Assembly (NCBI RefSeq): GCF_003938655.1
Contig: NZ_RJJT01000007.1
Coordinates: 1-64,000, forward strand
Direction of reading: 5' to 3'
DNA from: Rhizobium pisi
GTDB taxonomy: Bacteria > Pseudomonadota > Alphaproteobacteria > Rhizobiales > Rhizobiaceae
DNA length: 64,000 bases
Positions 45,120-54,463 of this stretch are shown here, piece after piece. Position 1 is the stretch's first letter, and the number at the start of each line of letters is the position of its first letter. The notes beneath the pieces were generated by a model. The model was not told the DNA's origin. It did no database searches and was given only the letters and a program-made list of their open reading frames with translations. A program made the position numbers and the translations under genes.

Positions 45120-45887
45120 ATGAATCTTCACGGAAAAACAATCGTCATCACCGGTGCGTCTTCAGGCATTGGGGGTGAAGTCGCCCGCCTGGCGCGCTTC
45201 CATGGCGCGCATGTTATCGGCCTCGATCGGAATGATCCTATGCTGACGCTTGACGGCTTCATCAAGGCCGATCTGAGCGATCCCTCTGCAATCGACGCTG
45301 CCGTCCGCTCACTTCCCGGGCAGGTCGATGCGCTGATCAATGCGGCGGGCGTGCCGGGAACCGCCGACCGAGCTCTCGTTGCGAAGGTCAATTATCTCGG
45401 GCTTCGCCACCTTACCGAAGCGCTGGTGGCGCGGATGCGCAAGGGGGCATCGATTGTCAATTTCGCCTCCATTCTTGGCGCCGAGTGGCCTGAACGTGTC
45501 GAAGCTCACCGTGCACTCGCTGCGACGAAGAATTTCGCCGAGGGACTGGCTTGGCTGAACGACAATCCGGTCGCACAGGAGACCTGCTATCAGTATTTCA
45601 AGGAGGCGCTCATCGTCTGGACGCGTGTGCGCAGCTTCGATCTGTTCATGCAGCACGACATCCGCATGAATTCGGTGGCGCCGGGGCCGGTTTTCACGCC
45701 GATCCTCGGCGATTTCGTCACCATGCTGGGCGAAGAACGGGTGCAGCGAGACGCGGGCTTGATGAAGCGCCCTGCCTTTGCCGACGAGGTCGCCGGGCCA
45801 ACTCTCTTCCTTTGCTCCGATGCCGCTCGCTGGGTGGTAGGCGTCAACCTGGCAGTGGATGGCGGCCTCGCTGCGACCGCCCCCTGA
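45120..45887 (+). CDS. calA: Coniferyl-alcohol dehydrogenase (CalA-type SDR)
   Basis: A 255-residue short-chain dehydrogenase. TGASSGIG is near the N-terminus and the catalytic YxxxK is in CYQYFKEALIVW (Tyr157, Lys161). Segments such as NYLGLRHLTEA, APGPVFTPIL and VTMLGEERVQRDA match CalA of eugenol/coniferyl-alcohol-degrading Pseudomonas closely. It would oxidise coniferyl alcohol to coniferaldehyde with NAD, feeding the dehydrogenase encoded 84 bp upstream. AAGGA precedes ATG 45120. Confidence 0.87.
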   Translation: MNLHGKTIVITGASSGIGGEVARLARFHGAHVIGLDRNDPMLTLDGFIKADLSDPSAIDAAVRSLPGQVDALINAAGVPGTADRALVAKVNYLGLRHLTEALVARMRKGASIVNFASILGAEWPERVEAHRALAATKNFAEGLAWLNDNPVAQETCYQYFKEALIVWTRVRSFDLFMQHDIRMNSVAPGPVFTPILGDFVTMLGEERVQRDAGLMKRPAFADEVAGPTLFLCSDAARWVVGVNLAVDGGLAATAP

Positions 45888-45946
45888 TGGCCAAAGGCCC
45901 TGCTTCTTCGTTGCTTAAAGGCACCTGTCGATAACCTGCTTGCCCT

Positions 45947-47740
45947 TCAGCATGGACCGACATCAGGAACCGTCAGTCCTGCCTTACGGAGCCCATCGAC
46001 GCGGCGGTTGAAATCCTCAGGGTTTTGAAATGGGAGGACGCGGCGGCGGCGTTCGATGGAGAAGTCGGGGTTTATCTGAAGCGCCTTCTCCCAGGCCTGC
46101 CGGCTCTCCTCCATTCGGCCGAGGTGGCCGTAACATGACGCAAGCAGCGCATAGGCCGTTTCCGATTGGGGGTTTTGTTGGAGCCGTCGCTGGATGGCAA
46201 CAATCGCCTGCTCATACTCGCCGAGAGAAAATCGCGCATCGGCGAGAAATTGGAGAAGAATTTCCGGATAGTGCGGGTCAAGCCGCATCGATGCGTCAAG
46301 TGTCTCAAGGGCGTCTGCGGGTTTACCGGAGAATATCTGGATATGGGCCATCAGTATGAGGAGTTCGGCAGAGTTGGGCGAAAGCTCGAGGCCTCGCAGC
46401 ACTTCTGCCCGCGCCCGGTCCAATTCGCGGTTCCACATGCAGGCCATGCCCAGTGCGAAGTGGCCGGTTGGCTGTTCTTCGGCCATTTCCACTGCTTGCT
46501 GCGCGAGGTCCATGCCCATCCGCAGCGAGGCTTCCGGATCGCTGCTCCAGGCGTTGACGTAGTCGAGCACATGGGTGAAGGACATGAGCGCCAGGGCCGC
46601 TGCATATTCCGGATCGATGGCGATAGCATCCGCCGCCAGGCTGCGGGCCGCTCTGTTTCCGGTTCGGGTGTGGGCCGATGCCTGCTCCCGGCCACGCAAC
46701 AGGAACTCGTAAGCGCCGACATCGACCGGGCGTCCTTGCGCTAACCGGCCCTGGTCGCGGTGCGTGAGGTTCAGCCTGAGCGCCGCCACGATTTCTCGTG
46801 TGAGCTCATCCTGAACCGCAAAAATGTCGGTGAGGTCGCGATCGAACCGGCTGGCCCAGATATGTCCGCCATTGTCAGCGTCGATCAATTGGGCTGTGAC
46901 CCGCACCCGGTTACCGGCCTTGCGCACGCTGCCCTCAAGAACATAACGGACGCCCAGCGCCTTGGCCATGTCAGGCACGGAAGCTGTGACATTCTTGTAG
47001 ACGAAAGACGAGTTGCGGGCGATCACATGCAACTCGGATAGTTTTGAGAGGTCGGTAATGATGTCCTCGCTGATGCCGTCGGAGAAATATTCCTGTTCGG
47101 CGTCGCCGCTCATGTTGTTGAACGCCAGCACGGCGATGGAGGGTTTGTCGGGAATGGCCTTAACCGAAGGCATTTCCGTTGCGGGCGGCTGCGCTTGTAT
47201 TGCCGGCTGCAGCACGCTTCCGATCCGAAGGGAATAGACCCGCATCGGTTCGGCGATATTCTTAAGACGGATCGGGCCGAGATCGGTCACCGCAAGATCA
47301 AGGCGCGCCTTCACCTGGCGATAAGCGTCTTCGGAGAGACAGATGGCGCCAGGCTTGGCAACGCCCTCCAACCGGGCGGCAATATTGACGCCGTCACCCA
47401 TCAAATCGCCATCGCTCTCCTCCACGACATCGCCGAGATGGATCCCGACCCGGAATTCGATGCGGTGGTCAGGCTGGACACCGGCATTGCGCTCGACCAT
47501 GGCCGTCTGTACTTCGATCGCGCAACGCACGGCATCGACAACGCTGCGGAATTCGATGAGGCTTCCGTCTCCGGTGCGCTTGACGACGCGGCCATTGTGC
47601 ACGGCGATGGTCGGATCGATCAGATCACTGCGCAGTGTTCGCAGTCGCGCCAAGATGCGGTCCTCGTCCGCACCGGCGAGACGACTGTAGCCGACCACAT
47701 CCGCGACCAGGATGGCCGCAAGTTTTCGCGCCAAGCTCAT
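45947..47740 (-). CDS. Class III adenylate/guanylate cyclase with TolB-like and TPR regions
   Basis: A 597-residue protein: cyclase domain (about 1-175) with metal aspartates in VADVVGYS and RTGDGSL and transition-state residues in NIAARLE; a TolB-like N-terminal-type domain (about 205-320, IAVLAFNNMSGDAEQEYFSDG landmark region); then TPR repeats to the end. The combination is common in Rhizobiales, which carry many such cyclases. It should make cAMP in the cytoplasm; the stimulus is unknown. ATG at 47740 is preferred to an upstream TTG. It ends facing calA. Confidence 0.9.
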   Translation of the reverse strand: MSLARKLAAILVADVVGYSRLAGADEDRILARLRTLRSDLIDPTIAVHNGRVVKRTGDGSLIEFRSVVDAVRCAIEVQTAMVERNAGVQPDHRIEFRVGIHLGDVVEESDGDLMGDGVNIAARLEGVAKPGAICLSEDAYRQVKARLDLAVTDLGPIRLKNIAEPMRVYSLRIGSVLQPAIQAQPPATEMPSVKAIPDKPSIAVLAFNNMSGDAEQEYFSDGISEDIITDLSKLSELHVIARNSSFVYKNVTASVPDMAKALGVRYVLEGSVRKAGNRVRVTAQLIDADNGGHIWASRFDRDLTDIFAVQDELTREIVAALRLNLTHRDQGRLAQGRPVDVGAYEFLLRGREQASAHTRTGNRAARSLAADAIAIDPEYAAALALMSFTHVLDYVNAWSSDPEASLRMGMDLAQQAVEMAEEQPTGHFALGMACMWNRELDRARAEVLRGLELSPNSAELLILMAHIQIFSGKPADALETLDASMRLDPHYPEILLQFLADARFSLGEYEQAIVAIQRRLQQNPQSETAYALLASCYGHLGRMEESRQAWEKALQINPDFSIERRRRVLPFQNPEDFNRRVDGLRKAGLTVPDVGPC

Positions 47741-47838
47741 GGCCTTTGTTCCTTGTCGGACCAAAATAGCACAGAGGGCCGTTAACGTCGCCCAATCCCT
47801 AATTCGGCGGTGTGACGCGATTTCGAAGTCCCGAGAGG

Positions 47839-50157
47839 TTAATCTCCGTCTTTGAGAGAAAAGGCGAGAACATAGTCGCCGCTGTCCTTCGAATATGGCG
47901 CTCCGCCGACCGAAATCAGGACATATTGCTTGCCTGTCTTCGGCGAGATGTAGGTCATCGGCGTCGCACTCGAGCCGACGGGCAGGGGATATTTCCAGAG
48001 TTCGGTGCCATTCTCGGCATTATAGGCGCGAATGTAATAGTCCTGGAAGCCGGCGAAGAAGACGACGCCGCCGGCGGTTGCCGACGTGCCGGCGTAACTC
48101 GGCAGGCCCATGGGCATCGGAAGATTGGTCTTGAACTTGAACGGTCCGAGCTCCTCGGCGGTTCCGGCCGGCACCTGCCATGCAATCTTACGGGTGTTCA
48201 GGTCGATTGCCGTGACGGTACCGAACGGCGGTTGCGTGCAGGGGACGCGGAGCCTCGAGGTCCACATCTCGGTGGTCATGCCGTAGGGCGTGCCCCGCTG
48301 CGGGGCTGATGGCCCGTGCGCGGTCGTCGTCAGGGCAAAATCGACATAGTCTTTGCGAGGAACGAGCGCAAAGAGGCTGGGCACGCGGATGTCATTCATA
48401 AAAACCCGGTTGTTGGGCAGGTCGACGGAGACGCTTCCCCAGTTGAGGCCGCCGAGATTTCCGGGTTGCTGGATCGCCTGCTGCGTTCCGATCGGCGTGA
48501 AATCGCCATCGTAGCGCATGTTTCGAAAGGCGATGCGGCAGGCCAGCTGATCGAACATCGTCAGGCCCCAGGCCGTCTGCTCGCTCACATGTTCCGCGCC
48601 GACCGTCGGCATGCCGACGGAATAGGGTTGGGTCGGAGACAATTTCTCTTCCGGCGCGCCTCCCTGCTGAGGCACCGGTTTTTCCTGAACCTCGGCAAGC
48701 GGCGTGCCGGTCTGGCGGTTGAGCAGGAAAAGTTGCCCACGTTTGGTGGTCTGCAGCAGAGCAGGCACGGTGGCGCCATTGCCGTCGGGCAGGTCGATCA
48801 GCGCCGGCTGGGACGGCAGGTCGTAGTCCCAGATGTCGTGGTGTACGGTCTGGAACTTCCATCTCTCGCGACCGGTCGTCACATCGAGCGCCACCAACGT
48901 CGCATTGTACTGGTCGGCGAAGGCGGGGCGGTTGGCGCCGTAGTAGTCCGGGGTGGTGTTGCCGAGCGGCGCATAGATGAGGCCGAGCTTGTCGTCGAAT
49001 GCGGCTGTCGTCCACATGTTGGGCGTCGCCCGGGTATAGGTCTGGCCCGCCGGCGGAAGCTTGGTGATCTCAGGATTGCCGAGATCCCACGCCCATTCGA
49101 GTTCACCGGTGACGACGTTGAAGGCGCGGATGACGCCCGAGGGCTCGCCTGTTTCCTGATTGTCGACGACCCAGCCGCCGATGACGATCAGATTGCGGGC
49201 AATCAGCGGCGCCGATGTCTGGAAATAATAGCCTGCCTTGACCTCGCCCATGCCCTGGGACAGCTGGACGGTGCCATTGTCTCCGAAGTCCTTGCAGAGT
49301 GCGCCGGTCTTGCTGTCGATCTCCAGGAGACGGGCATCGATCGTCGTCTGCACCAGGCGCTCGTTGCAAAGGCCGTCGGCCGACTGGGCCTCTTTCGGCA
49401 TCTTGTAATAGCCGAGGCCGCGGCAACGTTGCCAATAAGGTGCGCTCGCCTTCGGATCGAAGGTCCAACGGGGTTTCCCGGTATCGGCGTCGAGCGCTGC
49501 AATCACATCCGTCGGCGTACAGGTGTAGACCGTATCACCGATCTGCAGGGGCGTGTTCTGATCGGCGCCTTCGCTTTTGCCGGTGCGATATGTCCAGGCG
49601 AGGTCCAGCCTGGAAACATTGCCGCGATTGATCTGATCGAAGGGCGAATAGCGATCCCCTGCCGTGCTGCGGCCATAGGATGTCCAGTCGGAGGGCGTGT
49701 TGTCGCCCTTGGCCGCCTTGTAGGCGCTGATGTCGGCCGACGGGCGGATGACCCCGTGCGGGGTGAAAGCAAGGCTGAATCCCGCAGCGAACAGGACGGC
49801 GGCGAGCAAGGCGCCGCCATGGGAGATCCTGCGATTGGCGTTCGGCGAAAGCGACGGGGCAAAGAGAAGCGCGAAGCCCGCCAGCGCAAGCGGGGACATC
49901 ACGCGGGCAAAGAGCGCCCAAAAATTAAGCCCCGACTCCCATAGCGCCCATGGAAGCGTGAAAACGGCGACGAGCAGAACGATAAGGCCGCCAGATGCCT
50001 TCCGGCGCCACAGCAGCAGCGCGGCAACCAGATAGGCAAGCCCGACGATCGCGTAATAGGGCGAGCCGCCGAGGCTGAGCAGCCAGGCGCCGGCGCCCGC
50101 CAGCCCCAAGCCGATGAAGGCGAGAACAATTGAGAACAGGATAGCCAGAAATTTCAT
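47839..50157 (-). CDS. gcd: Membrane-bound PQQ glucose dehydrogenase
   Basis: A 772-residue quinoprotein. Five N-terminal membrane segments (residues 1-135) carry the ubiquinone site and a large periplasmic eight-bladed propeller follows, with W-motifs and conserved segments such as RTGKSEGADQNTPLQIG, NTTPDYYG and PFGTVTAIDLNTRKIAW. It oxidises glucose and other aldoses to lactones outside the cytoplasm, which can acidify the medium and release mineral phosphate. PQQ synthesis genes are not in the window. ATG at 50157 is used. Confidence 0.92.
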   Translation of the reverse strand: MKFLAILFSIVLAFIGLGLAGAGAWLLSLGGSPYYAIVGLAYLVAALLLWRRKASGGLIVLLVAVFTLPWALWESGLNFWALFARVMSPLALAGFALLFAPSLSPNANRRISHGGALLAAVLFAAGFSLAFTPHGVIRPSADISAYKAAKGDNTPSDWTSYGRSTAGDRYSPFDQINRGNVSRLDLAWTYRTGKSEGADQNTPLQIGDTVYTCTPTDVIAALDADTGKPRWTFDPKASAPYWQRCRGLGYYKMPKEAQSADGLCNERLVQTTIDARLLEIDSKTGALCKDFGDNGTVQLSQGMGEVKAGYYFQTSAPLIARNLIVIGGWVVDNQETGEPSGVIRAFNVVTGELEWAWDLGNPEITKLPPAGQTYTRATPNMWTTAAFDDKLGLIYAPLGNTTPDYYGANRPAFADQYNATLVALDVTTGRERWKFQTVHHDIWDYDLPSQPALIDLPDGNGATVPALLQTTKRGQLFLLNRQTGTPLAEVQEKPVPQQGGAPEEKLSPTQPYSVGMPTVGAEHVSEQTAWGLTMFDQLACRIAFRNMRYDGDFTPIGTQQAIQQPGNLGGLNWGSVSVDLPNNRVFMNDIRVPSLFALVPRKDYVDFALTTTAHGPSAPQRGTPYGMTTEMWTSRLRVPCTQPPFGTVTAIDLNTRKIAWQVPAGTAEELGPFKFKTNLPMPMGLPSYAGTSATAGGVVFFAGFQDYYIRAYNAENGTELWKYPLPVGSSATPMTYISPKTGKQYVLISVGGAPYSKDSGDYVLAFSLKDGD

Positions 50158-50411
50158 AGTCCCCTCATCCAATTCGCCGCCCGATCATCCTATTTCATCC
50201 CTGACCGTCGAATGGCGCCTCGGGAGGCACCGGGCCATTCGCTTGATGGTCGGGTATCCGTCTTCGGGAGAGCGGCGCTTTCCCGTTCAATTTTTTCCTG
50301 ATGTACCTCTGGTCACTGACACGCGTCCCCGTTGCAGCAAGGATGCGACGGCCGCTTTGCGGCGGCAGCTTGCCATTCCAAATTGCGTCAATACTTCTGA
50401 AAGGGGCACAG

Positions 50412-51521
50412 ATGGTTCTCGGCGAAAAGCTTGATCTGGCGAACGGGAGGCCGTCAGGATTCGACTATATGCGATTATTGTTAGCTTTTTCAGTGCTTTG
50501 GATACATACGGCCCGCGTCACATATGGCGATGACCTTTTCCTCTGGGAGTCGCCCCTTCGTCCGCTTCTCAAGTCCGTGCTTCCCATGTTCTTTGTCTTG
50601 AGCGGGTTCCTGGTGGCGGGCAGTCTCGAGCGATCGAAGACATTGATCTCTTTCTTAGGTAACCGGTTTATCCGAATCTATCCTGCACTCACGGTAGAGG
50701 TATTGCTGGCTGCCTTTATACTCGGGGCGATCTATACAGAGTATGACCTGCGTGACTATTTCACCGATCCGCAGTTCTTTACATATTTGATGAATGTCAC
50801 CGGACATATTCACTTCAATCTCCCCGGCGTGTTCCTGGATAATCCTGACGCGGCGATGGTGAACGGGCAGCTCTGGACAGTGCCCTTCGAGCTCGAATGC
50901 TACATGGTGATCGCCGCGCTCTTCGTGCTCGGCGTGGTCAGGCGGCGCGTCATCGCCCTCATCGCAACACCGGCATTGATCATAAGCTTCGCCATTGCGC
51001 GATACTGGAAACACGAAAGCGATTGGGGCGTCATGCCGACGACCGCATCGGGCAATCTTCTCATTTGTGCCTTTCTGGCGGGGGTGACTTTCTATCTCTA
51101 CAAGGACAAGATTCTCTGGGACGTTCGAATTTTGCTCGTCTCCGTGGCGGTCATAGTGGGCGCCTATTGGTTCACATCCTTCGGGGATTTCATTGCCATA
51201 CCGGCAATGGGGTATGTCACGGTCTTCCTCGGTCTCACCTCACCCCCCAAGCTCAGCATCCTGCGCGGCGCCGATTATTCCTACGGCGTCTTCCTCTATG
51301 GCTATCCGATCCAGCAGGCGTTCGTGGCACTCGGGCCTTGGGCGCATAATTGGTGGTTGAACGGCATCGTCTGCAGCATCGTCGCCACCTGCTTTGCCGC
51401 TTTTTCCTGGAGATTCATCGAAAAGCCGGCGTTGAAATTGCGCAAGCAAGTCACCTGGCTCGAAAATCTCAGCCTGCAGCGTGGTGCAAAACGGGAGTTG
51501 GCCGGCGCGGTCTCGAAGTAG
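50412..51521 (+). CDS. Acyltransferase family 3 (polysaccharide acylation)
   Basis: A 369-residue integral membrane acyltransferase with about ten hydrophobic segments. It has the family start GFDYMRLLLAFSVLWIH with its histidine, the conserved arginine segment NRFIRIYPAL, and the C-terminal FIEKPAL. ATG at 50412 follows GAAAGGGG. Proteins of this family acetylate or succinylate extracellular polysaccharides (ExoZ, NodX types). It begins the polysaccharide locus and is followed by a strong terminator, so it is probably transcribed alone. Confidence 0.87.
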   Translation: MVLGEKLDLANGRPSGFDYMRLLLAFSVLWIHTARVTYGDDLFLWESPLRPLLKSVLPMFFVLSGFLVAGSLERSKTLISFLGNRFIRIYPALTVEVLLAAFILGAIYTEYDLRDYFTDPQFFTYLMNVTGHIHFNLPGVFLDNPDAAMVNGQLWTVPFELECYMVIAALFVLGVVRRRVIALIATPALIISFAIARYWKHESDWGVMPTTASGNLLICAFLAGVTFYLYKDKILWDVRILLVSVAVIVGAYWFTSFGDFIAIPAMGYVTVFLGLTSPPKLSILRGADYSYGVFLYGYPIQQAFVALGPWAHNWWLNGIVCSIVATCFAAFSWRFIEKPALKLRKQVTWLENLSLQRGAKRELAGAVSK

Positions 51522-52011
51522 ACTTCCCGATTCGGCCGGAAACTCCGGCCGCACGAATTCCATCGCCGGTGCTTAACCGATACAAGATCCGCAGGGCTCG
51601 CCATCGTTGCGAGCCCTGTTTCGTTGATGCATGCCGGTCGCTCGGCGTGTCTCTGTGCTGACCGCGTAAGCCTATGCTCGCACTCACCTTTTCAGAACCA
51701 TCAAACGAAGGTCCGGTTCGGCGGAAGACGGCTGTGGTTGCATCTCCAGCTCTTGTATAATCCTGCAATAGGCAAATCTTTCCGGTCGCGACATCCCTAG
51801 ATTTCCCGGTTTTGGACGGTCACGCTCCTTCGCCGGATGAATAGTCGAATATTCCCCGGCGTGGTTCGGTCGGTTTGTTCGCGACGTCTTAGCGATATTT
51901 TAACGATAACGGATAAAATACTTCGATCGAACTTCGTTTCGACTTTGAGATTTGTCGTGTCATCGAAGCTGGCGGCGGCAGCTTGAAGGAGGTCTGAAGA
52001 GAGGAGTCGTA
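51522..52011. other. Intergenic region, 490 bp
   Basis: Holds the acyltransferase terminator at 51592 and then about 380 bp with no convincing gene. The last 150 bp are AT-richer and presumably carry the promoter of the ExoX-like gene. No clear repeats or known operators were seen. Confidence 0.5.
51592..51625 (+). terminator. Rho-independent terminator of acyltransferase gene
   Basis: CAGGGCTCGC (51592-51601) pairs perfectly with GCGAGCCCTG (51609-51618) around a 7-nt loop, followed by TTTCGTT. It is placed 70 bp after the acyltransferase stop. Confidence 0.8.
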
Positions 52012-52311
52012 ATGCTGAAGAGCGTGCTCGTCGTGATTGCCGTCTCCATCGCCGCCGGAGCGACCATTCGCGCCTGGGCCTTTGCGGCTTTTGCATTTCT
52101 GCTGGTCACGGCCTTGGGCATCGTGATCCTGCTGAAGGGTTCCTCTTGGACGGAAGCGGTCGTTTCCTCTCTCGAGGTGCTTGTCCTGATGGAAATATGC
52201 TATCTGGCCGGCCTGTTCACTTTTTCCTTGTGGGGGCATATTCAAAAGCGCCGGAAAAAGAACGCCATCGTCGACCGTTCGCCTGCGACCGGTAAGGGCC
52301 CTCACGGATGA
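52012..52311 (+). CDS. ExoX-like small membrane protein, copy 1
   Basis: A 99-residue protein with two or three membrane segments and a basic C-terminal tail. The pattern AWAFA-F-FLL, GSS, LMEICYLAGLF parallels the protein at 56732-57031 and resembles the ExoX/Psi exopolysaccharide-repressor family, small inner-membrane proteins thought to inhibit ExoY. A GAGGAG site precedes the ATG. It converges on an ExoY-like gene. The ExoX assignment is from memory and moderate. Confidence 0.62.
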   Translation: MLKSVLVVIAVSIAAGATIRAWAFAAFAFLLVTALGIVILLKGSSWTEAVVSSLEVLVLMEICYLAGLFTFSLWGHIQKRRKKNAIVDRSPATGKGPHG

Positions 52312-52435
52312 GGCCATTGCTGTTAAACGCTGCTGAGTTGCGCGGGAAATGCCTAAGGTGCGGCGCGATCTTTTAAAGTTGCCCACCGCGCCTCAGGTCT
52401 TTCGTCTTCTTGCATGTCGTGATTGCGCGGCATAC

Positions 52436-53104
52436 TCAGGAGTCCAGCCTGGGCAATAGCGCGTGCCGGGAAAGCAGGGCGGAGAGCGTCTTCGTCATGA
52501 TTGCGAAGTCCCATGCGAGTGTCCAGTTGGACAAATATTCGACGTCGAGGGCAAGCCTGTTCTGATAGCTGGCGTCGCTGCGACCACCGGTCTGCCAATG
52601 GCCGGTCAGGCCGGGACGGACGGCCATGTAGGCATAGGCATGCTCGCCGTAACGCGGCAATTCTTCTCTGGTGATCGCGCGCGGCCCGACCAGGCTCATT
52701 TGACCGAGCAGCACGTTGATCAATTGCGGAAGCTTGTCGAGGCTCGATCGTCCCAGGATATCACCGACGATGGTTACCTCAGGGTTGGGCGTCGCATCGG
52801 CGCTTGCCGTGCGGAACCTGCGGCAACGGAACTCTTTTCCCTTGTAACCAACCCGAATATGGCAATTGAAGAGGGGACCCCGATCACTTAGTGTGATGAT
52901 GGCTGCCACGGACAGAAGGAGCGGCGACAGCAGGAATAGGAGACCTGCCGCAACAATGATGTCCAATGCGCGCTTTAGAATTCTGCTGATCAGATGAGAT
53001 TGAGATGAATTGAACGGACGCCTTTCCTGTCGAGCCCTGGCGAAATCCTGCCAAGGTTCGGTGAGGTTTATGCCCTGATTTTTTCCCGTCACCCGCGTCT
53101 CCAT
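52436..53104 (-). CDS. ExoY-like phosphoglycosyl transferase, variant active site
   Basis: A 222-residue monotopic sugar transferase with one N-terminal membrane hairpin (IIVAAGLLFLLSPLLLSVAAI) and the cytoplasmic catalytic domain ending VRPGLTGHWQTGGRSDASY. Compared with the copy at 63105-63806 it lacks about 20 residues after the substrate loop, has RFRTAS for KFRTM, GPRA for GPRP, and SLDKLPQL for SLDELPQL. The last change replaces the glutamate of the Asp-Glu catalytic dyad known from PglC-type enzymes with lysine. It may be inactive or regulatory. Confidence 0.83.
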   Translation of the reverse strand: METRVTGKNQGINLTEPWQDFARARQERRPFNSSQSHLISRILKRALDIIVAAGLLFLLSPLLLSVAAIITLSDRGPLFNCHIRVGYKGKEFRCRRFRTASADATPNPEVTIVGDILGRSSLDKLPQLINVLLGQMSLVGPRAITREELPRYGEHAYAYMAVRPGLTGHWQTGGRSDASYQNRLALDVEYLSNWTLAWDFAIMTKTLSALLSRHALLPRLDS

Positions 53105-53495
53105 CGGCCATTCGCAGAAATCACAGCCAAAGCTTGTTTTAATGCAGGTTTGGTGTCTGTGACCGCGGTCATATCATAGAATAAATTCTTTACGCCTATA
53201 AGTAAATTTTATGATTATTTGAAATAATTCATCTTGCTTTCTTGTAAATATAAGATACTTCCTGTTGCGTATTTTGTTACTCAACGTTGTTACTATGTTT
53301 TCTGGTTTGTGCCTTTGGTTGTCGATCGCATTTTATTGTATAAAAGCCGTCATTCACCCAAAAATTGTTTTCAATGACAGAATTATGTGTGGTTTTTATT
53401 ATATATAAATATGAGCAATCGTCACAATTATGTATAGTTTAAACACGAAATTTTTATATTATTATTATTTGACTTTCTAATTTAATATACTACGA
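53105..53495. other. AT-rich intergenic region between divergent genes
   Basis: About 390 bp, with 53170-53495 strikingly AT-rich against the surrounding high-GC DNA. It separates the variant exoY-like gene from the Crp/Fnr gene and includes the conserved block at 53154. No ORF is convincing. Such AT-rich promoters of polysaccharide genes are typical targets of MucR/Ros regulators, but no specific site can be named. Confidence 0.55.
53154..53173. promoter_or_regulatory. Conserved 20-bp block upstream of exoY-like copy 1
   Basis: TGTCTGTGACCGCGGTCATA contains the perfect palindrome TGACCGCGGTCA and lies 50 bp upstream of the variant exoY-like start. The same block, with 17 of 20 bases identical, lies 61 bp upstream of the second exoY-like gene. 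Confidence 0.65.
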
Positions 53496-54281
53496 ATGCT
53501 GTCCGACGATAACAAGCCAGTTAGTCTTCGTGGGGTTTCGCGTATGGACGGGTTAATTAGCACCAGAGACAACAGAACCGGAAGAGGCGCCGCCCGAATG
53601 GGCGAGGCGGTTGCTTGCGGTTCTGGTGCTGAATACGGTGGCAGAGCGGATTTGGATCACGAGTTCCCGTTTTCCCGGTCGAGTGTTCGCAAATTTCGCC
53701 GTGGTGAAGTCATTGCCGGCGCTGGTGTCCTGATCGACATGTTTGCCCGCGTCCAGCGCGGGATGGTGAGTGCGAGCACGCCCTTGCCCGATGGACGGGA
53801 GTTCATCGTCGAAATCATTCCGAAGGGCGGTTTGATCGGGGAGTTGGAGGTGCTGCGCAGGCAGTCCCTCAGTCTCGAATATCGGGCCTCGTCGGACTGC
53901 GAACTGCATTTCTTCGACGGTCGCTTGCTGCGGGAGTTATGTGCAAACAATCCGCAATTTCAGGTGAATATCCTGTCGAAGGCGCTGGCGCGTGTTTCCG
54001 AACTCGAACTGCGCCTCATTTCCAACGCCGGGTCGAATCTGAAACAGCGATTGGCCCGGACGCTGCTGCGCCTTTCCGCCCTGTACAGAATGGATGCGCA
54101 AAATAGCGGCGACGAACTCGTCATCTCCCAACACGATCTCGCCGCGACGCTGCCGGCCTCGCGCGAAAAGGTCAACCAGTGCCTGCGACGCTTGCGCGAG
54201 GGCAAGGTGGTCGATGGGGCACAAGGCAAGATCCGCATTCTCAATCGAAAAGCGCTGGAAGCTTATGCCGAGGGCGTGTGA
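53496..54281 (+). CDS. Crp/Fnr-family regulator
   Basis: A 261-residue protein: a poorly conserved N-terminal leader of about 60 residues, a cyclic-nucleotide-binding-type beta-roll (about 65-165, FRRGEVIAGAG, DGREFIVEIIPKGGLIGELEVL) and a C-terminal winged helix (ISQHDLAATLPASREKVNQCLRRLREG). No Fnr-type N-terminal cysteine cluster is evident. The ATG at 53496 may be too early, and an in-frame ATG at 53544 is possible. Its place inside the polysaccharide locus suggests it controls those genes; the ligand is unknown. Confidence 0.83.
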   Translation: MLSDDNKPVSLRGVSRMDGLISTRDNRTGRGAARMGEAVACGSGAEYGGRADLDHEFPFSRSSVRKFRRGEVIAGAGVLIDMFARVQRGMVSASTPLPDGREFIVEIIPKGGLIGELEVLRRQSLSLEYRASSDCELHFFDGRLLRELCANNPQFQVNILSKALARVSELELRLISNAGSNLKQRLARTLLRLSALYRMDAQNSGDELVISQHDLAATLPASREKVNQCLRRLREGKVVDGAQGKIRILNRKALEAYAEGV

Positions 54282-54336
54282 TCCCAAGCTTGAAGCGCCG
54301 CCTCGATAAAGGCCGATGAAATAGGAAAATCTATTC

Positions 54337-54365
54337 GAAACCCGCCGCCTGGCGGGTTTCGTTGT
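54337..54365 (+). terminator. Rho-independent terminator after Crp/Fnr gene
   Basis: GAAACCCGCC and GGCGGGTTTC pair perfectly around GCCT (54347-54350) and are followed by GTTGT. It ends the Crp/Fnr transcript before the convergent glycosyltransferase gene. Confidence 0.8.
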
Positions 54366-54463
54366 CTAACGGCATGCGAGGGATAGCCGGTGGATGTGGG
54401 TTGAAGCCAAGCCGGCGCAACGGAGCATATCGCCGAAACCGCAATTGGATTCGGGCTGTATCC

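Noticed and set aside
48316..49944. 542-codon plus-strand frame opposite glucose dehydrogenase
   Set aside because: It is a shadow of the quinoprotein gene and has no domain or ribosome-binding site.
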